Below are positions 12,201 to 24,182 of a stretch of DNA of 64,000 bases, in pieces. This DNA comes from Arthonia radiata (Eukaryota > Ascomycota > Arthoniomycetes > Arthoniales > Arthoniaceae), in assembly GCA_002989075.1 (NCBI GenBank), contig PSQN01000004.1, forward strand, positions 1,612,001 to 1,676,000, in the 5' to 3' direction. A model generated the notes under the pieces. It did no database searches. It saw only the letters and a program-made list of their open reading frames with translations, and had not been told where the DNA came from. Both the position numbers and the translations under genes were made by a program. Positions within the stretch are counted from its first letter, which is position 1. Each line of letters starts with the position of its first letter.

Positions 12201-15200
12201 AGTTTAACCTACAAGGAGCCTATAACTTAATTCGTATAAAGGAAGGTAAAGAATAAAAAATAGCCTTCCGCACTAGATATAGACTTTTTAAGTATTGTAT
12301 TATACCCTTTAGGCTAATAAACGTACTAGTATTATTCTAGAAACTAATTAACAATACACTTAGTAATTACTTAGATATATTTATAACTGCTTATTTAAAC
12401 GATATTCTAGTATATAGCTGTATACTAGAAGAATATAAGAAATATATTAAGAAGGTATTAGAAAGATTAGCGCGTACCGATTTACAAATTAATATTAAAA
12501 AAACCTAGTTCTATCAACAATCCGTTAAATTTCTTAGATTTATAATTACCGAGCATAGTCTTTAAATAGAAGATTTAAAGATTTAATCTGTTCTAATCTA
12601 GCTTATACTAAAGAATATAAAATAACTATAACAGTTTCTTAGTTTTATTAACTACTACAGATAGTAGATATCTAACTTTAACCGAATTACAGCACCGCTG
12701 TCTTAATAAACAAAACAATCGATAGAATTTTCTTAGACGTAAAAAGAACAATTAGTATTTAAAGAGCTTAAGAAAGCTTTTAAGATTGAGCCTATACTAG
12801 CAATATTTAACCCTAACCTACCGATTATTATAGAAACAGACGCGTTAGACTATACAATTAAAGTATGTATAAGTTAAAATAACAAGGAAAGAAAGCTTAG
12901 ACCAGTAGCTTTCTACTTAAAGAAGATATTACTTATAGAACAGAACTATAATATTTACAATAAAGAGCTTTTAGCTATTATAACAGCATTCGAGATATAG
13001 CGAGCTTACCTAGAAGGAGCAAACTATACAATTATAGTATATACAGACTACAAGAACCTAACTTACTTTATAACAACAAAGAAGCTTAATTGCAGACAAG
13101 TTAGATAGTTAGAAACTATAGCTCTATACAACTTTATTATTACCTACAAGAAAGGTTCCAAGAACGATAGAGCCGACGCACTAAGCCGACGTCTAGATTA
13201 TCTTAATAATAAGGAATACGTTGAGCACGCAATCTTCTAAGAACACAATAATAAGATTAGATACAATTAATTAGCTATAACAACCAAGTTTATTATTAAA
13301 CTAGATAGTCGAATCCTAAATATTCTAAACGACTCTAAAACTTACTAAGAAAACGAGAAACGACACCTAGAATTAACTAAGAACAACAAGGAATATTACG
13401 AATTCTAAGGTAAAATCTATGTCCCAAGGAATCTAATCTAAAACATTATTAGTAACTTTTACGATAACTCAACTAAAGAACATAAAGGTATCGACAATAC
13501 TATAGAAAAGATTATAAGAACCTATTATATCTCGAGAATTTAACACTACGTTAAGGATTATATTTAAGAATACGATATATATACAAGAACTAAGCACCTA
13601 AGACATTTACTATATAGTAAACTATAACTACTAAAGATACCTAAGAGACTATAGTATACGGTCTTACTAGACTTTATAACTAAACTACTAATATTTAAGA
13701 ATCTACTTATAGAAGTAGCTTACAACGCTATCCTTATTATATGCGATAAACTAACAAAATACGCATACTTCGTATCTTATAAGGAAGCTAGCAACTTAGA
13801 ATAACTAGTATATACCTTCCTACAGATTATCTTAGCTAACTATAGTTAACCGCAAAGAATTGTCTTAGACAGAGACTAGAAATTTGTCTTACAATTTTAA
13901 ATATCTCTAATACAACAACTAGAGACTAAACAAAAAATATTAACATTATTCTACCCGCAAACAGACAGACAAACAGAACGAACAAATTAAACGCTAGAGT
14001 AGTATCTCTAGGCGTACATTAACTACCAGCAGAACGACTAGATATAATTGCTACTAGTAGCGTAAGTAGTACACAACGACACTAAAAACGATATAACTAA
14101 GATAACTCCGTTCTATACCTTATATAGCTATTACCCTCTTTAAGGCAGATAACTATACAATACTACTAAAAACGAGACAGCTATACAAATAGCTACAAGC
14201 ATAAAAACTCTGTACTAGCAGTTAAAGTCTAACAGCGAGTTTATTACTAAACAAACGAGAAAATAGTATAATAAATTAAGAACTACCCTAAATACAAGCA
14301 TAAAAGAGGGGGAAAGAGCTTACTTGCTTATAAGAAACTTAAAAACTATTAAACTAAGCAAGAAACTTAACTATACTAAGACAAAACCGTTTAAAATCTT
14401 ATAGCAATTAAGATCTGTAACATTTAAACTAAAACTTTTAAAGATAATAAGAATATATCTTATATTCTATATAGCGCTATTAAAACTAGCCTACTTTTAA
14501 GAAGCAAAACGACCTAACTCTAAAATCCTTTCTAACAATTAAGAACCCGAGTACAAGGTTAAAACGATTTAAGCTTATAGGCAATACCAAGGCAAACGAC
14601 AGTATCTCGTAAAATAGAAAGAATACTTTAAACATAAAAATTAATAGAAACTAAAATGAAACCTAACTAACTATAAAGCTACTATTTAATAGTATTGGAA
14701 CTAAAATATTAGTCGGTCGTAGCAGCATTAATACTTTAATCTACTATCTAGTGTATCTCGCTAGCACCCAGACTATCTTTAAACGAACCAGCCTACTACG
14801 TTATAAGACCGCTACCCAATACCGAGTAGAGGTTACTCTAAAAGTTAATAAATAACCTACTTAGACATTTAAATATATTATTACTAGCTATCGACGTAGT
14901 AAGCTTCTCTTACTTTAATAACTTATTCTAAGCTAACTTCGCTGCTATCCGCGTACAAGTCTTCTTAACCTTCTCTTTTAACTTTTAAACCTTAGATTAG
15001 TTACGCTATATAGCCGCAACGAACGCTGCTATCTAAGCCTTTAACAAACGTAATTAACGCTTTACGCGCTAAAGGGTAGCTAACTAAGAGAAATATTAAG
15101 AATAAACTAAACGCGCTATAACTAAGTTAGTTTTAATTACTACAAGAAGACAGCAACAAGATATACTATTTACTATTAATACCCGTAAATTATAACTCTT

Positions 15201-15476
15201 CCTGTCCTAAGTATACACTAAACACGTTATCTTCCTAAACTAAACTATATATTTTTCCTTAGTCGACACACATTTAGAACAAGAAGGCATTTTAATACCG
15301 CAGACTTTAATTAATAGATATTAGCTATACTTTTTATTAGAACCCGCAGCAACGAACTTTATACAAGGTATAGCGACTTATAGATTAGTTATAAAGAGGG
15401 GGATAAAACGTAACTTATACGTATTTAAAAGGCTGAGGGTCAATTGAGAACAATTTAACTAAAAGAGGAGGAATTG

Positions 15477-15948
15477 TATTACGAGGACTAGCCCCAGACG
15501 GTCTAGCGTACATCTAAGTATTAACTACTACTAATTATCTTAGCTCTATTAGCATTATTTCTAACTAAGCCTATAAACCCGCCGTAAGCATTATCGAACA
15601 AGACAGCTATAAAAGCCTATATTCCCTATAAACCCAATATAAGCATTATTAAGTTAGTAAATACAAAGAAACTCTCTCTGTATACCTTAGACTATATAGT
15701 TAGACTAATAGCTAACCTTAGAATAGACTTTAGTCTATTAACTTAACATTTAAGTATAAGTTTCTTAACTATATTTAAGTAACGTACTTTACCTTCTATC
15801 TATCTTAGTTAAGCTCCTCTTACCTTCTGTAATCTATCTCGCCTCTCCTACCTTTTAGTCTCTAGCACACAAGACACCCACTACTAAGGTCGATAAGCAT
15901 ACAAGGTAAGTAAGCCTTAGCTCGGTCTCCCCAGCGACCGGCGTTACA
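15477..15948 (+). repeat. Right LTR of the + chromovirus
   Basis: 472 bp, the partner of 8798-9269. It is preceded by a purine-rich tract (about 15,461-15,473) that fits a polypurine primer and followed by the second CTAGC copy. Confidence 0.9.
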
Positions 15949-15953
15949 CTAGC

Positions 15954-18480
15954 CCTTATACTTCTTAGAATTAATTAACTTAAGAAAGTAGAAAAGATCT
16001 TATTTAAACTTAGTACTAACTATAATAGAACGTCTATATTATTTATCTCTAATAAGCTTAGTATCTATATTAGTAACTAGAGCCTATAAATCTTACCTAT
16101 ATAGAGGATAGAAATAGAATTTAAATCTACTTAGAGTATATAAGATACTACTTAGCTTATAAAATATCTCTTTATATATTTTAGCTATATTAGAGTCTTA
16201 TTGGAACTAGATTACTCTAACTTACTTCTAGTAGACTTAATATATTTTCTAAATTAAAGCTTATTCTATTCTAAAGTTCTAATATATTTATAACTAAGAT
16301 CTATCTTAATAGTATTATATTTTATAAAGACTTTAGCTCAATCTTTTATATAATATAAAATAAAACTCTTTTTATTATATAGTAGAAAGATTCCTTAGAT
16401 ATATTTATTAGACTTTCTAATATAGTTAAATTCTATATAAAATCTAATTACTTTTAGTACTTATTCTATAGAAAACTTTTTAAGCTAAATCTTCTATACT
16501 AGGTTATAAAACTTATCTATATTATTAAGACTAGAATATAATTCTAGTAGTAATCTAACTTAGTATCTATTAAAGAACCCTTATATTTTAGATAAACCTA
16601 TAATTACTACTATAAAAGATAAGTATATTAAAACGTAGCTAGTATATAGTACTAACTAGCTTTTATTCTAGGCTTTACCTTACTATAGATAATATCTAGT
16701 ATCTTATTCTAAAACTACTCTAGAGCTTATATAGAAGGTAGAGGTAGATATAAGTAAATTCTAGTTAAAACTATAATACACTAAGATACTTTCTCTCTGT
16801 TCTATAGAATAAGAAAATTAAATACTACTTTATAGTTATATTCTACTATCTTTATACTACCTTCTTTCTAAGAATATATAATATCTAAATAATTAGTAAT
16901 AGTATTAGGTTAGTACTATAGTATATATTATAATACTCTTTTCTACTCTTTACTAATACTACTACTCTATAGTTCTTAGAACTACTCTAATACCTATATA
17001 CAACTAGGCTCTTAATAAGGTTAGAATTAATTACATTCTAGTACTAATTAAGTAGTATAAAGTAATAATTTCTCTAGCCTATATACTTTCTAAAAGCTCT
17101 ATAGATAAGAGAGTAATACTTTCTACTATTAAGAATTTTCTTTTTAAGAATTACATATATTATAATATAGTTATAATAAGGTACTTACTAGCTTTATTAA
17201 TATCTTAAATATAAGAGAATATCTATTGGTTTAGTTTTTATATATATTTCTATTCTTAAAGGAATAGATAGTAGTAAGATAGAACCTAGATAGTAGTAAG
17301 ATAGAACCTAGATAGTAGTAAGATAGAACCTAGATAGTAGTAAGATAGAACCTAGATATTTTTAAGATAGAATCTAGATATTTTTTAGATAGAATAGGGT
17401 TTCCTTACTTTAAGTAGTTGTATATTTAATCTATCTACTTAAGGGTCGCTAAGTTAAGATAGAACTAGAGAATACTACTTATAGAACATAGCTAGACGCT
17501 TCTAGTACTTAGATAAGACTTAGAATAAGATAAATCTAGGATCTAACTAGAATATTACTTATATACTTTTATCTCTAAGTATTATATATATTAATAGTTA
17601 AACTTTATACTATAAAAGATATTAAGTATAGGCTTAGTATAGCTTAAAACTATATTTATTCTATATTATATCTAGATATTAACCTAGTTAATATCTTCTA
17701 TAAACTTAAAGTCTAAATACTCTAAGCTTACTAAGAATATAGTTCTAATCTAGAAAGAAGCTAGATATATTAGAAACTTATTTAAATATATTAAATAATC
17801 TATATAAATAATATTAGTATACCGTTTCTAGAGAGTAATAGATAAATTAAATAGTTTATATCTAGTTTAAACCTAGTTATATTAGTAATAACTTTCTTTA
17901 CTAGAGATTTTCTATCTATAGAACCTCTTATAGATCCTTATTACTTTTATTTAAACTAATTTACTAGTTATATTTAAGTAATAAGATAATATTAATACTA
18001 AGTTTAATTTTAGTTACTACTATTATAAGATTAATAGTCTTAATCTTATTAGTATTATTAGTAGATAAAGATAACTATAATAGTATTAAAACGTAGTTAG
18101 AACTCTATTTACCCTTACTTTTAACTATAAATAAACTCTATAAAGAGGTTCTTAGCTAGATTAGTATTTCTAGTAGAATCCTAGATTTATCTTTGTTATT
18201 ATTATTAAAAAACCCTTTATTATTCTCTTTAAAAAAATATAGTAAGTAGTCTACTAGTAAAGCTAGTTAGAAGCTAGTAACTATATTTAGGTTAAACCTA
18301 TATTTAATCTATATTAATATCTTCTTTCTTTTATTATATTAGTAGGGTAGTTATTAGAGCTATAGTAAGCTATTATAGTAAGTATAGAGGAAAGAAAGAA
18401 AGAAAAATTATATTAAATACTGGATAGAACGATATATATGTCTAAGCTATTTATACTTATAAGCCCTATTACAGTTACTA
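15954..18480. other. AT-rich relic DNA without genes
   Basis: About 2.5 kb of very AT-rich sequence without a useful open frame on either strand. CA/TG dinucleotides are scarce, so it is probably old repeat DNA eroded by RIP. It contains the 22-bp tandem repeat at 17267-17398. I cannot assign it to a transposon family. Confidence 0.65.
17267..17398 (+). repeat. 22-bp tandem repeat, six units
   Basis: The unit is GATAGTAGTAAGATAGAACC followed by TA. The first four units are identical and the last two have diverged. Exact identity of four units inside a heavily mutated block suggests expansion after the mutation. Confidence 0.9.
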
Positions 18481-18540
18481 TCCTATTTTAATTAGACTCT
18501 GAAGCTGGGCTAGAGATTAAAAAAGGTGAGGTGAGCATAT

Positions 18541-18579
18541 AAAGGCTCGGCTATGTTTGGCAGCTATAGCCGAGCCTTT
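18541..18579. other. Perfect hairpin at the edge of the AT-rich block
   Basis: Arms AAAGGCTCGGCTAT (18541-18554) and its exact reverse complement (18566-18579) surround an 11-base loop. It lies within about 60 bp of the change from RIP-type to ordinary composition. It is not followed by a T-run. It may be a transposon end or a structure at the domain boundary; function unknown. Confidence 0.75.
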
Positions 18580-19590
18580 GCCAAGCCAAGCCGACCCGAC
18601 ATCTCAACGTACCACGACTGTTGCCGTCCCACAGTCGGATTACAACTTCAGGCTACAGCATAGTTTTGCACCCCTCGACGCTTTGACTTTCCACGCTCAC
18701 ACAGTTCGAACAGATTTCAAACCCTATTCGCAATATCTGTTCGATTGAGATGCAGCTCACCTCGGCCTTCGGGGGCCTGTTGGGCGTTGTCAAGGTCGCT
18801 CCCTAGCTCTCGCCGTCGCGTCGCTAGTAAGCAGTTTTTGGGGGGAACGATGCTGCTGTATGGCACACTCTGCTGCGCTCATCGGCTCGGTCACAACCAA
18901 TAGTAAGAGTTAGGTTGGCCACCGACGAACGACCAGCCATCCAACGAAGGTCGCCCCTGCGCTCTCACTCGCTCGCTGCTGTATTCCCAAGAACGGCTCC
19001 TCTTCTTGTGGAAAGTCTTGCTCTGCCTGCAGTCGTCACGGACATTAGAAGTACGAAGTCAATGCATTTGCTCTTACTGCGCGACATTAGAATGAGATGA
19101 TGCCAGTTTTCAATGCTGTGTAACTCTTGCAAGGGAGCAAGGCTCCTTGGTAAGCTGGATTTAGGTCGACTCTCCTCCGCGTAGCAAAAGACCGACTTGG
19201 TGTAGACGTGTCCACCAGTACAACTTTCGGTCACGAGAGCTCCTTCAGCACATCCCGGCCGTTGGTTATGTGCACTGACGCCAGGATCAGGGGTACGTAT
19301 CCTGGACGTTCCTTTCTCTGCCTAACAAGAACGGTGTCATTGCATAATTATAGGCTCAACAGTCTCTATGATTTTGGGATCTATTGCACAGTTTGTTACT
19401 CAAACCAAGAGGCAGCACATTCATCCATTCAGTCTATATAACAGCTTCGCCCGTCACTCACATCGGCATTCTCTTCCGCTTGCGTGAGATAAGGCTTGAC
19501 GCTGTTACATGATCGTTCGCAATAGGCACGAGCTCGACGGCGCTCTGATGGTGCATTTATTACCACCAGGGGTGCAGCCGTTGCTCTGAC
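18580..19590. other. Stretch without a recognisable gene
   Basis: Base composition is normal for the gene-bearing part. Only short frames are present, several without an ATG; none has protein-like content or consistent splice sites. It is the buffer between the repeat block and the first gene. Confidence 0.5.
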
Positions 19591-20413
19591 CTATCTCCGC
19601 CAGAAACGGGAGGTTGGTGCGGACCGCCTAGGCTGTGCCGGCTGTCGTGATGGTGGCGCTCTTCGTGATGGCGGTGGTGGCGGTGACGGTGAAGGTGATG
19701 CTGACGGTGACGGTGATGGTGATGGTGATGTTGATGGCGATGACGGATCCGAGGCCGATTCCGCCGCTTCTGCAGCCGCCCCTCGTCGAAGAACGTGTGC
19801 ATTCCACAATGTGACCCTCTCTCGCCATTCTGCAAGAGCCCTAGTGTGATGTGAGGGAGGTCGGTCACCAGGGTGTCGGGGCTCGGTGTTCGTGCGCGCA
19901 GGAGCAGCGTGACCGCCTCGGCCGCGATGAACGAGGCTGTGTTGGCCGTGAACGCGCTGAGTCCCTGAGCCGTTTCCCGGAAGAAGGTTTTGTTGCTCTT
20001 GTGCAGAGACATAGCTTACTCCCGAGCTGTCTGAGTTCGAGCGAGAGGAGGTCTGTACCGATCTCAAGCCCTCTGCGCCTCGAGTCAGCAGTGTATTCAG
20101 CCTACTTGCGGCCTGCATATGATCTCGATTATGTAAGATGGTTGCGGCAGCGCGCGTTTGGTTAGGATGTTGTGCGATGAAATCGGCTGCGTTTCCAAGT
20201 TCTACATCATCAGCTTGGCCATTGACAGCCGCGCCTACCGCCTCGCGCCCACTGCGGGCATAATAGACACCGCCAACTCCGGCACCACCGATGGCAAGGC
20301 AACTTGATATGATGCCAAGGATGATACCGGCGTCCGAGGCTGATTCTGAGGAATTGAGTTAGCAAGACCCAATCCAAAGTTGGGCGCAGAAGCATACGAG
20401 GTAGCCTTGACAT
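19591..20413 (-). CDS. Hypothetical single-pass membrane protein, Ser/Pro-rich tail
   Basis: Two exons on the minus strand, 20413-20398 and 20345-19591, give 256 residues. The 52-bp intron 20346-20397 begins GTATGC, has a CTAAC branch point and ends CTCAG, and the phase agrees. The first exon encodes only MSRLP plus part of a codon. Residues about 10-35 form a Gly/Ala/Ile-rich membrane helix followed by a Tyr-Ala-Arg basic edge. A polar region follows, and then a low-complexity Ser-Pro repeat encoded by a CATCAC/CACCGT-like repeat in the last third. No catalytic motif is visible and I do not recognise the family. Two overlapping frames are also open, but only this one extends back to a splice site and a membrane segment. 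The C-terminal repeat makes the exact end uncertain. Confidence 0.5.
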
Positions 20414-22177
20414 CGCGTAGCGACGATCTGCTGGAATATGCTGAAAGCGTCGAAGATCGTTGTGAGCTTTTGCAAAAAAAAGGTGTCTAGTCGAGGATAT
20501 CGAGTGAGTTAACAAAGCAAGCAGTATCAGAAACGAAGACTGTCGTGAGATACGAGTTTCGAGGCAGTATGTTGGGATTTTACATGTCAACCCCCAGGTA
20601 GGCGCTCTTCTTTTATAGCCTTATTACACGGCCTTCCCAGCTTGAGATCACGACGTGTTCTTCCAGCGATTATGACTTAGTTGTCTTCGAAAGTTACTGG
20701 CATGACGTGAGTTGTCGACTGATCTTGCTACATCGTCATCACGAGCTCGTAATATTGGCTAGCCTGAGGAGCGGGCTCCTGTCATAGAGCAGTCTCAAAG
20801 GGAGAGTGTAGCACCTCAACACTCCGGACTTGTCTACCAGACTATGATGAGGACACATTCACGTATTGATGTACGTCGGACCTGCAGATCTTGTCAGAAT
20901 GGGTGTGTCCGGCCAGAGTGACGAAAAATGGTCAGAGACCGATAGGGGTAATCCGGTCGAAGGCAACAAGCTGGCACGGTAGACATCAACCTCGCTGAAG
21001 TCAGCACATCTGAAGATTGAAGTCGGGGCCATGCTGAAAGAACAGGTAGGTCAGCCGTCAGCATGTTGTAGTCCTTGGGGAGGTGCTGACAAGGGCACAG
21101 AGAGGTGAAACACATGGCCCGTGCGCCCGTGCGGGAGATAATGCCGAGACCGCTAGCTTGCCGTCAGTCTTTCACCAGCGGTCCTCGATCATTGCCTCGG
21201 AAAAGTAATTTGTCTCGGTTGTATACCATCACAAGCATGTGAAGGGCGTCCCACCATGCTGATTTGATATCCGACGGCGCCATCCACTCCGTATCACTCA
21301 AGAGCACGGCAGATGTTCTTTTAATGACCAGCCTCCTTTGAGCGCGATCTGCAGCATTACCGTGCTTCGATGCCTACGGTACCCCAGCGAGCGCCATTGC
21401 CAGCTGAGAAGTGCACCTTGAAGGCTACAGCATTGCACGTGGCATCGTTCACATTGCTCCGATTACGTCAGGCATATCTTGGGTCTGAAGAAGAAGATGG
21501 ACGACATTTCAAGCCTCCTGCCGAAACTTGACTGCCAACAACGAGCATAGAAAGCATGCCAAAATGTGAGTTCAGGACGGTCGCTTGAGACTTCTGGTGG
21601 TGGGAGCGTACTGTTGCCACTTGTGATGATTTCCACGCTTTTGACCATGGAGAAACGCCCCGAGAACTCCAGACGATGCATACGATGAGGCATACTCTCT
21701 CTTAAGTCATTGACGTTTTACTGGACAAGCTTTATTCTAGCGTGGACTCAACTTGCCCGACTCTCCCACACTGCGGTCAAGTTCCCGGTTTCGATGGTTA
21801 AAACACCGACGCGTTGAGTCCAAATCGAACCGGTGCGTACGCTTGACCAAGCGCGCTTGGGATGCTTCTACCAGTACAGGCCATGCCTATGCCATCGAGC
21901 TGGAAATCTGATATTCAGACCTCTGTGTCGAACGGATCCTAGCTTGCTTCTCAGCTCACGGGTTGTTGCAGGCAATTCAATAGCGCTGTGTTGAGACTCT
22001 TCTCCTCTGCGCCCGCTCTTCCCTAGCTGGGTCGCGTTTCTTCAGCTCAGCTACTCTTTCAAGGGCCTCAGAGCTGCTCCAGGTGCTAGTCAAGCCCCCG
22101 ACACCTTTGTGACGCCGAGCGAGAACTCTTAAAATACTTTGTAGTACCCGAGGCATCGACAAGCCACTCTGATCGCC
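20414..22177. other. Stretch without a supported gene
   Basis: Several frames of 60-80 codons occur but none has convincing composition or splice context. The most protein-like is a short minus ORF at 21977-22156 (59 codons, with ATG, Arg/Glu-rich end), which lies just downstream of the next gene's stop and may only be part of its 3' untranslated region. Confidence 0.45.
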
Positions 22178-23151
22178 CTACTTGCTGAGCTGTGAGTTTG
22201 GCATCTCGTTGATAGGCCTCGACTCGACTTCGTGCGCTCCACCCCGATCCTCGTCAATACCATACACCTCCTTGTCAGCGCCACCATCGCCCATCTCCAG
22301 ACGTTTTCCTCGCTTACTGCGCCGCAGAAGCATGAGGGCCCACACAGCCGCAGAGATCCCTATGACCGCAGCGACAACACCGATAACAATACCGGCGATC
22401 GCACGGCCTTTCAAGCCACCACCGTCCGTTGCTGCGGCTGGAGCGCTGGTCGCAGAGGATGATCTATTCGCAGAGGTGGCTGTGCTAGTACCTGAAGTCG
22501 CGGTATTTATACTCGCGGGTCCCGTCGTATTACCTAAGAAAGTGCCGTTGTACGCAAAGGTGCTACTTTGGATATTTCCCAAGTCCGACTTACGGGCGGT
22601 CGTCCCATCTGGCAGTACCATGAGGCCGCCCCCGTGGTTGCAGCAGTCCTTAGCTTCATCAGTGGTATCGCAGCAAAAGCTCCCATCGGCGCAGTGCAAC
22701 ACGCTTGCATCTTTGTCCCGCGCGTCTCCATCCCCATCGAACCATGAGTTAATGCCTGAGACGCATAGTTTGAGACACTCCGGCGCCCCCCCAGGTAGGG
22801 TCAGTGCACGCCTCGCGGACCAAGGTAGGATTATCGTCGCCGAGGCCATATGATGTGCAGAGCCCTGGCGTCCGCTCATCTGAGTTGTCGAGCTTATTGT
22901 TGTTGTCATTATTGTCGTTGTGGAACAGGCAACACATGCTATTAGACGCATAGGGATCGATTGGGCGGAAAGCACTGGAGCCGGGAGCGTTGCGTTTGGT
23001 GCCTACTCCTTGTCAATATTCGCTACTGATCTCAACACCTGCTGACCACTGATCCACCATTCGGTAAGAAACAATCAGGCCCTGCAGCGAAGATCTTATC
23101 GGACAGAAAGGTCAATACAAAGATGAGCGTTGTCTGTAAGTGGCTCATCAT
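22178..23151 (-). CDS. Mid2/Wsc-like cell-surface protein (one-base frame break)
   Basis: Exon 1 (23151-23039) encodes a signal peptide starting MMSHLQ and the opening GPDCFLPNGG of the mature protein. A 64-bp intron (22975-23038) follows, then exon 2 (22974-22178). The ectodomain is Cys-rich, with elements typical of a common ascomycete surface family: a CYFPNG-like start, SMCC, REACTDPTW, ECLKLC, FCC and CCNHG. A Ser/Thr/Ala linker follows, then one membrane helix (about 200-225) and a basic, acidic-ended cytoplasmic tail. The family resembles Mid2/Wsc wall-stress sensors, but that role is inferred. The frame changes inside a run of seven C (22786-22792, G on the coding strand). With one base fewer the two halves join between TW and ECLKLC and the total becomes 909 nt (302 residues). 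It is either an assembly error in a homopolymer or a real disabling indel. Confidence 0.75.
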
Positions 23152-23504
23152 GGCAACGGTAACAAGCTGGAGTTCCCAGCAAAGGAACTCGAGCGCGGAA
23201 GTGAACGCCTTTGAGAAGGTGCGTTGAAGACACAGAACATACTGACAAGGCAGAATGCGAACAACGATATTGGCTTTCCGTGGCTGTGAAGGTTGAATCA
23301 ACTTCACGCCACTGCCGGCTATTCAGGCCCAAAAGGGGAAAGATCACCTGCGAAGCACCACAGCACATGACTCGGCGAGGCGCACTCGGGGACGAATTAG
23401 TCAACCCTGTGTTGTTCTTAATAGAGGCGGCGAGATCCGCTGTTAGTTTCGTAGAATCACGCTGGTGTCTTTGTTGACACCACGCAAGCTGAGAGCAGGC
23501 ATGA

Positions 23505-24182
23505 AGCCAGCTAAGATTTCTGAGGAACCGTCAGAAACACGACGGATGAGCAACAAGATCGATGAACTTACACTGGACACATGTAAACGTATGTTCCAAG
23601 ACACCACACACGCATCAAATCTCATAGCGCGCCAAACGCCGGTCAACCGCGTTGCTCTGTTTCGCTCTCCTACCTCCTCATCGTTGCCCACATCGACCCC
23701 GGCCTCGCAAAGGCTTCACCACCCGACCACGAAGACTCAGACGCACGTCGTTGCCCCCAAGCATTGGTGGAACCGTTCGATCTGCTTTGATCGGGCACGC
23801 TGCTCTTCCTCACGAACGGCACCTGATCTGGGCGCTGTGAGGAGGTCGGAGACGAGGTCGACGAGGAACTCTGCGTGCAAGCGTGTCAGCATCGACCCCC
23901 AACGGCCTGCACGTTAACAGCCTGCAGTCGAGTCTGCGCCGGACACCTGGAGGCGAAACTTTGCTTGACAGGGCAGGCTCTGAGAAGAGACCGGGAGACG
24001 GTGCATCACGAACCTTGGAGTCAGCCGACACAGGCGAAACCGCAGCACTCGACGCCGTGGCGCTCGAGCTCTCACCGGCGCTACTCGCGCAAGATCGCAC
24101 GAACATTTTGCGCTGCGTAAAGGCTTTCGGTGCTCATGCGGCGTCTTTGGAAATGGAGGAAACAGTGAAGCTCGAAAAGTAG
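23505..24182 (+). pseudogene. Possible decayed or mis-modelled gene, + strand
   Basis: Protein-like segments lie on + in changing frames. The first is MKPAKISEEPSETRR from an ATG at 23505. A hydrophobic-then-acidic segment follows at about 23,630-23,800 with two in-frame TGA codons, and a final open frame runs 23883-24182 without its own ATG. The last piece (99 codons, ending at TAG 24182) has convincing composition. A 45-bp GT..AG intron (about 23,582-23,626) can be drawn after the first segment, but I could not find splice sites that join the rest in one frame. It may be a broken gene or chance. No family recognised. Confidence 0.25.

Larger units (their letters stand above)
8798..15948 (+). 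mobile_element. Ty3/gypsy chromovirus fossil with both LTRs
   Basis: This 7151-bp element has two LTRs of equal length (472 bp each, 8798-9269 and 15477-15948). A 5-bp target duplication CTAGC lies at 8793-8797 and 15949-15953. A primer-binding-site-like stretch follows the left LTR and a purine-rich tract precedes the right LTR. Parts in order are gag (about 9400-10,150) with a zinc-knuckle region near 10,090-10,135, protease, reverse transcriptase (catalytic region near 12,390), RNase H, integrase (about 13,450-14,400) and a chromodomain-like segment (about 14,540-14,700). About 770 bp of unassigned 3' sequence follow. The structure is complete in outline but the coding regions carry very many breaks, so it is dead. 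By eye the LTRs differ at roughly one base in eight, almost all transitions, which fits RIP and prevents dating by a clock. Confidence 0.9.

Noticed and set aside
19560-20012. A His-rich minus frame of 150 codons (HRHQHHHHHH...) overlapping the first gene.
   Set aside because: It is the repeat-driven shadow of the Ser-Pro frame. Only the other frame extends back through a branch point and splice site to an ATG and a membrane helix.
21977-22156. A 59-codon minus ORF with ATG and plausible, Arg/Glu-rich composition.
   Set aside because: It starts 22 bases after the stop of the Mid2-like gene on the same strand, so it may be 3' untranslated sequence. No homology recognised and no independent support.
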